Origin: Cellulomonas sp.
GTDB lineage: Bacteria; Actinomycetota; Actinomycetes; Actinomycetales; Cellulomonadaceae
Reading direction: 5' to 3'
NCBI GenBank assembly: GCA_031178805.1
Contig: JAPSIJ010000115.1
Location: 1 to 6,926 of the forward strand
DNA length: 6,926 nt
Position numbers and translations under genes: made by a program. The notes under the pieces were generated by a model, which saw only the letters and a list, made by a program, of their open reading frames with translations, was not told the DNA's origin and did not search any database. Positions 1-4,776 of this stretch are shown here, piece after piece; within the stretch, counting starts at the first letter, position 1; every line of letters starts with the position of its first letter.

Positions 1-2
1 TC

Positions 3-50
3 GCCGACACGGTGGTGACGACGATCAAGCGCCCCGCCCGCGCCGCCTGA
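3..50 (+). CDS. 3' end of an unidentified gene (partial)
   Basis: The window opens inside a reading frame whose last 15 residues read ADTVVTTIKRPARAA, followed by TGA at 48-50. All 15 sense codons end in G or C, the coding signature of this genome. Frame 1 hits a stop at once and frame 2 lacks the third-position bias, so this frame is the likely coding one. The tail is basic and alanine-rich. That is too little to assign a family, and I do not recognise it. The gene is followed by about 200 bp of structured spacer and then the convergent regulator gene. Confidence 0.5.
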   Translation, partial: ADTVVTTIKRPARAA

Positions 51-134
51 CGCCCGCACCCGCCCCCGGCCCGCGCCCGCGCGCCCCTCGCTCCCGCGCA
101 CCCTCGCGCAACTCGGGCACCCGCGCGCCCTGCG

Positions 135-152
135 CACCTGCACCTGCACCTG
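135..152. repeat. three tandem copies of CACCTG
   Basis: Three exact head-to-tail copies of the hexamer CACCTG lie in the spacer. They are flanked on the left by TGCG and on the right by CGCACGCG, so the block is bounded by GCGCA-like sequence on both sides. No coding frame is supported here. Function unknown; it may be simple slippage-derived sequence. Confidence 0.6.
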
Positions 153-161
153 CGCACGCGC

Positions 162-201
162 CGCGACGACGGCGTACTCCCTGGAGTGCGCCGTCGGCGC
201 G
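162..201. terminator. 19-nt imperfect inverted repeat between convergent genes (candidate bidirectional terminator)
   Basis: The arms 162-180 and 183-201 are complementary at 17 of 19 positions with only 2 nt between them. One mismatch becomes a G-U wobble in RNA. This is the longest dyad in the window. It sits between the stop of the upstream plus-strand gene and the stop of the minus-strand regulator, where a shared terminator is expected. No T-run follows on either strand, which is common in GC-rich actinobacteria but lowers confidence. A protein-binding operator is the alternative. Confidence 0.45.
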
Positions 202-224
202 GCTCTTGCGCCATCGCGGGCAGC

Positions 225-245
225 GGGGGAGGGGAGGGGCGGGGG
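225..245 (+). other. G-quadruplex motif with single-base loops
   Basis: The plus strand carries four G-tracts separated by single bases: G5-A-G4-A-G4-C-G5. Two further GGG runs follow at 251-253 and 257-259. Tracts of four or more with 1-nt loops are the arrangement known to form the most stable parallel quadruplexes. It lies just beyond the regulator's stop codon, on that gene's template strand. It would be in RNA only if transcription from the upstream plus-strand gene reads through. A role in stopping polymerase is inference. Confidence 0.55.
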
Positions 246-259
246 CGTGCGGGTGCGGG

Positions 260-685
260 TCAGGCGGCGAGGAGCAGGGCCGTCGGGGCCGGGGCCGGGA
301 GCGGGCGGCGCGCCGCCGGGCCCGGGGCCGCCGTCAGGTCCACGACCACGCGGCCCGCGGCCCGGGCGAGGTCGGCGTGGGCGTCGCCGACGAGGTCGAC
401 CAGGGCCAGCCCGAGGGCGCGGCACACGGCGCCCAGCACCTCCGAGGACGCCTCCTTGCGGCCGCGCTCCACCTCGGACAGGTACGGCACGGAGACCCGG
501 GCGGCCTCCGCCACGTCCCGCAGGGTGCGGCCCTGGCGCTCGCGGTGCCGGCGCAGCACCGCGCCGACGAGGACGCGCAGCGGCGGCTCGGGCACGGGTG
601 CGACGGCCCCGACGGGGCGGTGCCCGACGGCGGGCCGGACGGCGAGCCGGACGGCGGGCGGGACGGCGGCGGGCGGCTGCGGCAC
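260..685 (-). CDS. ClgR/PopR-like XRE-family transcriptional regulator
   Basis: This is a 141-residue cytoplasmic DNA-binding protein. An XRE/Cro-type helix-turn-helix domain spans about residues 37-100, including [15 protein letters not shown] and [15 protein letters not shown]. That wording is typical of ClgR/PopR, the actinobacterial activators of clp protease and related proteostasis genes. A proline/alanine/valine-rich extension (residues 1-36) precedes the domain and a Pro-Ala-rich tail follows it. The protein ends in LLLAA, resembling the C-terminal Ala-Ala signal through which Streptomyces PopR and ClgR are degraded by ClpP. The chosen start is the GTG at 685-683, preceded at 5 nt by GAGGAGG. 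A GTG at 709 would lengthen the frame but overlaps a likely -10 box and has no Shine-Dalgarno sequence. I see none of the usual clgR neighbours in the window, so it may be a paralogue, and its targets are unknown. Confidence 0.85.
   Translation of the reverse strand: MPQPPAAVPPAVRLAVRPAVGHRPVGAVAPVPEPPLRVLVGAVLRRHRERQGRTLRDVAEAARVSVPYLSEVERGRKEASSEVLGAVCRALGLALVDLVGDAHADLARAAGRVVVDLTAAPGPAARRPLPAPAPTALLLAA
632..667. repeat. three imperfect 12-bp tandem repeats inside the regulator gene
   Basis: Units at 632-643, 644-655 and 656-667 share the form GRGCSGGACGGC. On the minus strand they encode a four-residue periodicity ([12 protein letters not shown]) in the non-conserved N-terminal extension of the HTH protein. 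Because the unit is a multiple of three, copy number could change without breaking the frame. Confidence 0.6.
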
Positions 686-705
686 GGGGACCTCCTCGGT
701 CCCCG
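685..705 (-). promoter_or_regulatory. ribosome binding site inside a perfect 8-bp hairpin, ending on the start codon
   Basis: Read on the minus strand, CGGGGACC (705-698) pairs perfectly with GGTCCCCG (692-685) around a 5-nt loop GAGGA (697-693). The Shine-Dalgarno GAGGAGG occupies the loop plus the first two stem bases. The last paired base is the G of the GTG start codon at 685. Two readings are possible: an RNA hairpin modulating ribosome access, or a DNA dyad acting as operator across the transcription start. If transcription begins near 701, as the -10 box suggests, only about 4 bp of stem remain in RNA, which favours the operator reading. Confidence 0.6.
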
Positions 706-707
706 CC

Positions 708-713
708 ACGGTA
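708..713 (-). promoter_or_regulatory. candidate -10 box of the ClgR-like gene
   Basis: TACCGT on the minus strand matches the actinobacterial TANNNT -10 form. It predicts a start near 701 and a leader of about 16 nt containing the GAGGAGG ribosome binding site. No convincing -35 hexamer is seen at 16-18 nt. A 5-bp dyad TCTGC/GCAGA (748-762) lies just upstream and could be an activator or repressor site. Confidence 0.4.
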
Positions 714-800
714 GCCCCGGCGGGCCGGGCAGCACGCGGTGCGCCGTTCTGCCGTCAGCAGACGCCCCGTCCGGACCCCGGGCGCCCCCGGCGTGCCCGA

Positions 801-817
801 TCGCCGCGGAGCGGCGA
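801..817 (+). promoter_or_regulatory. hairpin TCGCCGC-gga-GCGGCGA just upstream of the VOC gene
   Basis: Perfect 7-bp inverted repeat with a GGA loop, ending 10 nt before the ATG at 828. It contains the only GGAG-like sequence upstream of that start, so it could hide a weak ribosome binding site, or the gene may be leaderless and not use one. A near-copy of this hairpin lies after the same gene at 1227-1243. Confidence 0.4.
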
Positions 818-821
818 CGAT
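816..821 (+). promoter_or_regulatory. candidate -10 box GACGAT of a leaderless VOC transcript
   Basis: GACGAT keeps the two most important -10 positions (A at position 2, T at position 6). It lies exactly 6 nt before the ATG at 828, the same spacing seen at 1256-1261 and 4765-4770. The match is weaker than at those two sites because the first base is G. Confidence 0.3.
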
Positions 822-827
822 GGGGCG

Positions 828-1208
828 ATGCGGGGGCGTGCCGAGGAGGGCTGGTGGGGGGTCGTGATCGACGCCCCGGACCCGCCCGCGCTCGCGGCGT
901 TCTACGCGCAGGTGCTCGGCTGGCAGGTGGTGGGCGACGACCCCGACCACGCCGTCGTGGCGGCGCCCTCCGGGGTGGCGTACCTGGCCGTGCAGCGCAA
1001 CCACGACTACGTGCCGCCGGTGTGGCCGCCCGAGCGCGGGTCGCAGCAGATGATGCTGCACCTGGACGTCGAGGTGGTCGAGCTCGACCAGGCCGTGGCG
1101 GACGCCGTGCGGCTGGGCGCGCGGCTCGCGCCGACCCAGGACCAGGCGACCGTCCGGGTGATGGTGGACCCGGCGGGCCACCCGTTCTGCCTGTACCGGG
1201 ACGGGTAG
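828..1208 (+). CDS. VOC-superfamily (glyoxalase-like) protein
   Basis: This is a 126-residue single-unit VOC-fold protein. Family features are an opening strand with GVVIDAPDPPALAAFYAQVLGW, a middle MMLHLDVEVVELDQAVADA helix lead-in, and a closing VMVDPAGHPFCLY. The layout matches the small Glyoxalase_6-type group, which pairs two beta-alpha-beta-beta-beta halves into a metal or ligand pocket. The substrate cannot be read from sequence; members include lyases, dioxygenases and antibiotic-binding proteins. ATG at 828 is the only credible start. It lacks a well-spaced Shine-Dalgarno sequence, consistent with a leaderless message. It is divergent from the ClgR-like gene with a 142-bp gap, and 59 bp upstream of the phosphatase gene on the same strand. 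Function is unassigned beyond the fold. Confidence 0.85.
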   Translation: MRGRAEEGWWGVVIDAPDPPALAAFYAQVLGWQVVGDDPDHAVVAAPSGVAYLAVQRNHDYVPPVWPPERGSQQMMLHLDVEVVELDQAVADAVRLGARLAPTQDQATVRVMVDPAGHPFCLYRDG

Positions 1209-1226
1209 CCGCCCCGGGCGGGTCGC

Positions 1227-1243
1227 GTCGCCGGGACGGCGAC
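1227..1243 (+). terminator. GTCGCCG-gga-CGGCGAC hairpin after the VOC gene (weak terminator or regulatory dyad)
   Basis: Perfect 7-bp inverted repeat with a GGA loop, 19 nt after the VOC stop. There is no T-tract. It shares the arms TCGCCG and CGGCGA with the hairpin at 801-817. Its loop and 3' arm overlap the possible -35 element of the following gene, so it could equally be an operator. Confidence 0.4.
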
Positions 1244-1261
1244 GGCTCCGGCGCGTACTGT
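1233..1261 (+). promoter_or_regulatory. promoter of the PAS-GAF-SpoIIE gene, leaderless
   Basis: The -10 box TACTGT (1256-1261) is separated by 17 nt from GGGACG (1233-1238), which matches the last four bases of TTGACG. Transcription would begin at or next to the GTG at 1268, 6 nt past the -10 box. No Shine-Dalgarno sequence is present, as expected for a leaderless message. Confidence 0.5.
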
Positions 1262-1267
1262 CGGGCC

Positions 1268-2938
1268 GTGAGATCGCCGTGGTTCCTGCGCGTGACGGCC
1301 GGCAGCGAGGCCGGCGCCGTCGCCCGCGAGGTCGACTGGGCGGCCACGCCCCTCGGCGTGCCCGGCACCTGGCCGACGGCGCTGCGGGTGACGGTCGAGA
1401 CGTGCTTCGCGACCCGCTTCCCGGTGCTGGTGGCGTGGGGTCCCGAGCTCACCATGATCTACAACGACGGCTACCGGTCGATCCTGGGCGCCGACAAGCA
1501 CCCCGGGGCGATGGGGTCGCCCGTCGCGGAGGTGTGGAAGGAGATCTGGGACGACCTGGTGCCCCTCGTGGACGAGGTGATGGTGCACGGGCGGCCGACG
1601 TGGTCCGAGGACACGCTCCTGATGATGCACCGCTCCGGCTACGACGAGGAGGCGTACTTCACCTGGTCCTACTCGCCGATCCGGGACGCCGACGACCAGG
1701 TGCGCGGCCTGCTCGACATCGCGACGGAGACCACGGAGCAGGTCGTCGAGCGGCGGCGGATGGCGCTGGTCGGCCGGCTGTCCGCCGTGCTCGGGGCGGC
1801 GCACGGCGACGTGGCGGAGGTCGGCCGGCAGGCGGTGGCGGTGCTCACCGGCGCGCCTGACGTCGCGGCGGCGGACGTGCACCTGCCCGGGCCGGACGGG
1901 CGGGTGGCGCTGGTCGCGTCGACCGGGCCCTCGGCCACCACCCCGGCGGCGGCCGACGTGGTCGAGCGCGTCCTGCGCACCGGCGTCGCCGAGGAGCGCG
2001 GCCGCACGGTGGTGCACCCGCTGTCCACGAACGGCGACGGCGCGCCGTGCGGCGTGCTGGTGCTCGCGGCGGGGGACCGGCGCCCGTGGGACGACGGGTA
2101 CCGGGAGTTCTTCCGCCTGGTCGCCGCCGCGGTGGGGACCGCGGCCAGCGGCACCCTGCGGCACCTGCGCGAGGTCGGCCACCTCCGGGAGGTCAGCGAC
2201 ACGCTGCAGGCGGCGATCGTGCCGGGCGGCTCGACGCTGCCGGGCGTCGTGGCGCGGTACCTGCCCGCGACCGGCGACCTCGCGGTGGGCGGCGACTGGT
2301 ACGACGTGGTCGAGCTCGGCCCCGGCCGGCGCGCCCTGGTGGTGGGCGACTGCGTGGGCCACGGGCTGGACGCCGCGGCGCGGATGGGCCAGCTGCGGGC
2401 CGCGGGCCGCGCCCTGCTGCTGGAGGACCGCAGCCCGGCGGCGGTGCTCGAGGGCCTGGACCGGTTCGCCCGGACGCTGCCCGGCGCGGAGTCCACCACG
2501 GTGTTCTGCGGCGTGGTGGACGAGGTGGAGCACACGCTGACGTACGCGGTGGCGGGACACCTGCCGCCGGTGCTCGCCCGGGTGGACGGGCGCACCGAGC
2601 TGCTCAGCGGCGGCCGCGGCACCGTGCTCGGGTTCGCCGGCCGGCCGCGCGAGGAGGCCGTCGAGCGCCTCGACGACGACGACCTGCTCGTGGTGTACAC
2701 CGACGGGCTGATCGAGCGCCGGGCGGAGTCGCTGCGGTACGGCCTGGACCGGCTGCTCGCCGCGGTGGCGGCGCAGCCCACCGGCGCGCGCACCGGCGTG
2801 GTGGCCGACGACCTGCTCCGCCGGCTCGCCCCGCACGGCGCGGAGGACGACGTGGCGCTCGTGGTCTACCGCGCGGGCAGCGTCGCGGACCCGACGGCGC
2901 CGGTCGACGACCGGGGCGCCGCGGTCGCCGCGGACTGA
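1268..2938 (+). CDS. PAS-GAF-SpoIIE (PP2C-type) serine phosphatase
   Basis: A 556-residue soluble sensor phosphatase with no membrane segment. Residues about 22-160 form a PAS-like sensor of a type common in actinobacterial signalling proteins (DWAATPLGVPGTWP, WGPELTMIYNDGYRSILG, then TWSEDTLLMM and YFTWSYSPIRD). Residues about 165-298 fit a compact GAF domain. Residues about 305-535 are the SpoIIE/PPM catalytic domain with all expected acidic motifs: GGDWYDVVEL (D343), VVGDCVGHGLDAA (D361), AGHLPPVL, YTDGLIE (D479) and EDDVALVVYR (D527/D528). Such enzymes dephosphorylate anti-anti-sigma factors in partner-switching stress pathways using Mn/Mg. The partner is not in this window. GTG 1268 is chosen because no start codon lies between the VOC stop and it in frame, and the PAS motif begins about 20 residues later, as usual. 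The frame stays open far upstream, but that is GC-driven. What the PAS/GAF domains sense is unknown. Confidence 0.9.
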   Translation: MRSPWFLRVTAGSEAGAVAREVDWAATPLGVPGTWPTALRVTVETCFATRFPVLVAWGPELTMIYNDGYRSILGADKHPGAMGSPVAEVWKEIWDDLVPLVDEVMVHGRPTWSEDTLLMMHRSGYDEEAYFTWSYSPIRDADDQVRGLLDIATETTEQVVERRRMALVGRLSAVLGAAHGDVAEVGRQAVAVLTGAPDVAAADVHLPGPDGRVALVASTGPSATTPAAADVVERVLRTGVAEERGRTVVHPLSTNGDGAPCGVLVLAAGDRRPWDDGYREFFRLVAAAVGTAASGTLRHLREVGHLREVSDTLQAAIVPGGSTLPGVVARYLPATGDLAVGGDWYDVVELGPGRRALVVGDCVGHGLDAAARMGQLRAAGRALLLEDRSPAAVLEGLDRFARTLPGAESTTVFCGVVDEVEHTLTYAVAGHLPPVLARVDGRTELLSGGRGTVLGFAGRPREEAVERLDDDDLLVVYTDGLIERRAESLRYGLDRLLAAVAAQPTGARTGVVADDLLRRLAPHGAEDDVALVVYRAGSVADPTAPVDDRGAAVAAD

Positions 2939-2956
2939 CCCCCCGGCCCGCCGTCC

Positions 2957-2972
2957 CCGCCGCGTCCGGCGG
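2957..2972. terminator. shared hairpin between convergent stops
   Basis: CCGCCG (2957-2962), loop CGTC, CGGCGG (2967-2972): a perfect 6-bp GC stem within the 34-bp gap between the phosphatase stop (2936-2938) and the xylanase stop (2973-2975, minus). It touches the latter. The position suits a bidirectional terminator, though no T-run accompanies it. Confidence 0.5.
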
Positions 2973-4613
2973 TCAGCCGGCGGAGGAGCCCTCGACGAAC
3001 CCCCAGAAGGCCGGCTTGGCCTGCAGGTCGTCGTCGAACAGCAGCGGCGCCTCGAACGGGCGGTCCTGCGGCCAGGTGCGCAGCCAGGACCGGGTGTCGT
3101 ACAGCCCCCAGACGCTGACGAACGCGAGGTCGCGCGCGGCGAACGCCGACACCAGCTCCCGCACCTGGTCGCCCTGCTGGTCCAGCCGGTCCTGCGGGGT
3201 GGCGTCGAGCTGCTCGTCCCGGTCGGACACCGCCACGTCGAGCTCGGTCACCGCCTGGCGGAGCCCCAGCCCGGCCACGGCGTCGAGCGTGGTGGCGACC
3301 CGGCCGACGTCGGTGCGCAGGCTCACGTGCATCTGGTGGCCGACGGCGTCGACCGGCGCGCCGGCGGCCTGCAGGTCCATCAGCAGCCGCACCAGCTCCC
3401 GCCGGCGGTCGGGCGCGTCGGTGTCGTAGTCGTTGAGGTAGAGCACGACGTCCGGCCCGAACGCCTCGCGGGCGACGCGGAACGCCTCGGCGACGTAGTC
3501 CGGGCCGAGCACCTCGTACCACCGGCTGCGCCGCAGGCCGTCGTCCTCCTCGGGGTCGAGGGCCTCGTTCACCACGTCCCAGGAGGTCACCGGGTTCGCG
3601 TCGCCGTACCGCTCGGCGAGGTGGTCGGCCAGCGCGGTCACGTGGGTGCGCAGGCGCTCGCGCAGCAGCGCCCGGTCCTCCTCGCTGCTCGTGAGCGGGC
3701 GGCCGTCGGGGGCCTGGAAGAACCAGTCCGGGGTGGACCGGTGCCAGACCAGGGTGTGCCCGTGCACGGTCAGCCCGTGCTCGACGGCGACATCCAGCAC
3801 CTCGTCCATCGGGCCGAAGTCGAACTCGCCCTCGACGGGCTGCACGGTGACCGGCTTCATCGCGTTCTCGGCGGTGACCTGGTCGAAGTGGCGCAGCAGC
3901 AGGTCCGCCGGGCGCCCCGTGAGGTCCTGCGGGCCGACGGCGGCGCCGACCGGGAACGCCGCCACGTCGCGCAGCGCCGGCACGTCGGTCTGCACGGCGG
4001 GGGTCGGCCGCTGCACGGTCACGTCGTCCACCCGCACGTCGGCCAGCGACTCCGGCGTCTCCACGTAGAGCCGCCACTGGCCGCCGCCCTCCGGCACCTG
4101 CGCGGAGCCGGACAGCTGCACCCAGTCCCCGGACGACGCGGTGCCGCGCGCGACGTGCAGGTACAGCGGCTCGGCGGTGCCCGGGTCGCGCTCCAGGGTC
4201 AGCTGCACGTCGGCGTCCTCGGCACCGTCGCCGAGGCGGACCCAGGCCGAGACGGTGTGCACCTGGCCCTGCGCCATCGCCCCGGACAGGTCCACGGCAC
4301 CGCCGTGCCACGGCTCGGAGCGCCCCGACACCAGCAGGCTGCCGGCCCCGCTCCGGGTGACGTCCTGCACGGCGTCCACCGCCACGCCGTCACCGAGCGG
4401 CTGCCAGCCCTCGTCGCCCTCGTCGAACCCGCTGGCCAGCACCGTGGTCATCGCCTCGGCGGGCGGGGGGCTCGCGCTCGCGCCGGCGGTCGGGGCGGGC
4501 GCCGGCTCCGCCCGGTCGTCGTCGTCGTCGCGGGACACCAGCACCACCACCAGCACGAGCACGAGGACGACGACGAGGGCACCGGCGCCGATCATCAGGG
4601 CGGGTCGGCGCAC
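2973..4613 (-). CDS. membrane-anchored GH10 endo-beta-1,4-xylanase with CBM22/CBM4_9-type module
   Basis: A 546-residue exported enzyme predicted to cleave xylan internally with retention of configuration. After a four-residue VRRP start comes one hydrophobic segment (residues about 5-27, almost all V/L/A/G). SRDDDDD and a Pro-Ala-Ser linker (about 35-53) follow. No cleavage site is visible, so it is probably an N-terminal membrane anchor. Residues about 58-203 resemble a CBM_4_9/CBM22 module (SLLVSGRSEPWHGGAVDLS, VDDVTV near its end). Residues about 208-543 are GH10: TAENAMKP, GHTLVWHRSTPDWFF, WDVVNEAL with acid/base E350, NDYDTD, GHQMHVS, VTELDV with nucleophile E457, then WGLYDTRSWL and KPAFWGF. 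All catalytic residues are intact and the length is normal. The GTG at 4613 has GGAGGA 7 nt upstream. The longer GTG at 4667 lacks a ribosome binding site and would add only an RP/DP repeat. No other xylan-use gene is adjacent. Confidence 0.93.
   Translation of the reverse strand: MRRPALMIGAGALVVVLVLVLVVVLVSRDDDDDRAEPAPAPTAGASASPPPAEAMTTVLASGFDEGDEGWQPLGDGVAVDAVQDVTRSGAGSLLVSGRSEPWHGGAVDLSGAMAQGQVHTVSAWVRLGDGAEDADVQLTLERDPGTAEPLYLHVARGTASSGDWVQLSGSAQVPEGGGQWRLYVETPESLADVRVDDVTVQRPTPAVQTDVPALRDVAAFPVGAAVGPQDLTGRPADLLLRHFDQVTAENAMKPVTVQPVEGEFDFGPMDEVLDVAVEHGLTVHGHTLVWHRSTPDWFFQAPDGRPLTSSEEDRALLRERLRTHVTALADHLAERYGDANPVTSWDVVNEALDPEEDDGLRRSRWYEVLGPDYVAEAFRVAREAFGPDVVLYLNDYDTDAPDRRRELVRLLMDLQAAGAPVDAVGHQMHVSLRTDVGRVATTLDAVAGLGLRQAVTELDVAVSDRDEQLDATPQDRLDQQGDQVRELVSAFAARDLAFVSVWGLYDTRSWLRTWPQDRPFEAPLLFDDDLQAKPAFWGFVEGSSAG
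4515..4529. repeat. (GTC)5 microsatellite encoding Asp-5
   Basis: Five exact GTC triplets on the plus strand give five GAC aspartate codons just after the membrane anchor of the xylanase. Slippage would change the number of aspartates without a frameshift. The anchor is itself coded by low-complexity GTG/CTG/GTC/CTC runs (about 4532-4600). Confidence 0.7.
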
Positions 4614-4620
4614 GCGGGGG

Positions 4621-4626
4621 TCCTCC
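4621..4626 (-). promoter_or_regulatory. ribosome binding site of the xylanase gene
   Basis: GGAGGA on the minus strand, 7 nt before the GTG at 4613-4611. This is a near-ideal Shine-Dalgarno sequence and fixes the start 18 codons inside the longest open frame. Confidence 0.7.
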
Positions 4627-4652
4627 GGGTCGGGTCGGGGTCGGGGACGGGG
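4627..4652 (+). other. five-tract G-quadruplex motif over the xylanase leader
   Basis: The plus strand has GGG, GGG, GGGG, GGGG and GGGG separated by TC, TC, TC and AC. A further G5 run lies at 4616-4620. This is the template strand for the xylanase, so its mRNA leader would be C-rich. The array fills the interval from the predicted transcription start (about 4650) to the ribosome binding site. Folding and effect on transcription are inference. Confidence 0.5.
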
Positions 4653-4656
4653 CACC

Positions 4657-4662
4657 ACCGTA
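4657..4662 (-). promoter_or_regulatory. candidate -10 box of the xylanase gene
   Basis: TACGGT on the minus strand fits TANNNT. It predicts transcription from about 4650 and a leader of about 37 nt with GGAGGA near its end. No good -35 hexamer is visible at 16-18 nt, which would suit an activated promoter. The box lies 9 bp from the dyad at 4672-4699. Confidence 0.4.
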
Positions 4663-4671
4663 GGCACCCGC

Positions 4672-4699
4672 GACCGGCCGGGGCCAGCGCCGGCCGGTC
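4672..4699. promoter_or_regulatory. perfect 10-bp inverted repeat in the divergent promoter region (candidate operator)
   Basis: GACCGGCCGG (4672-4681) and CCGGCCGGTC (4690-4699) are exact reverse complements around an 8-bp spacer, giving half-site centres 18 bp apart. It lies between the divergent xylanase and EEP-family genes, upstream of the xylanase -10 box. It could be a repressor or activator site for either gene. It does not match the CelR/LacI-type GGGAGCGCTCCC palindrome known at cellulase genes. Confidence 0.45.
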
Positions 4700-4764
4700 C
4701 CGGCCCGGCCCGGGCGGGTCCCGCGGGCCGCGCCCGCCGGGGCGCGCGCGGGGTCGGTGGTCCC

Positions 4765-4770
4765 TACGCT
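4765..4770 (+). promoter_or_regulatory. -10 box TACGCT of a leaderless EEP-family transcript
   Basis: TACGCT fits TANNNT and is followed after exactly 6 nt by the GTG at 4777, placing the RNA start at or beside the start codon. No Shine-Dalgarno sequence and no clear -35 element are seen. Confidence 0.5.
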
Positions 4771-4776
4771 GGGCGG

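Noticed and set aside
683..709. GTG at 709 as start of the ClgR-like gene.
   Set aside because: It overlaps the likely -10 box and has no Shine-Dalgarno sequence, while GTG 685 has GAGGAGG at 5 nt.
739..756. Possible ClgR operator (GTGCGCC...) upstream of the regulator gene.
   Set aside because: Only one half resembles the published CGC...GCG motif; the second half does not fit at the right spacing.
206..1267. The phosphatase reading frame stays open for about 1 kb upstream of GTG 1268.
   Set aside because: It overlaps the well-supported VOC gene in another frame and the regulator gene on the other strand. Its composition is Arg/Gly/Pro-rich, as expected from GC-rich shadow sequence, and no homologous domain is seen.
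1007..2836. Long open frame antisense to the phosphatase gene.
   Set aside because: It is a mirror of the biased codon use of the sense gene. The translation is His/Arg/Val-rich without domains, while the sense strand has every catalytic motif.
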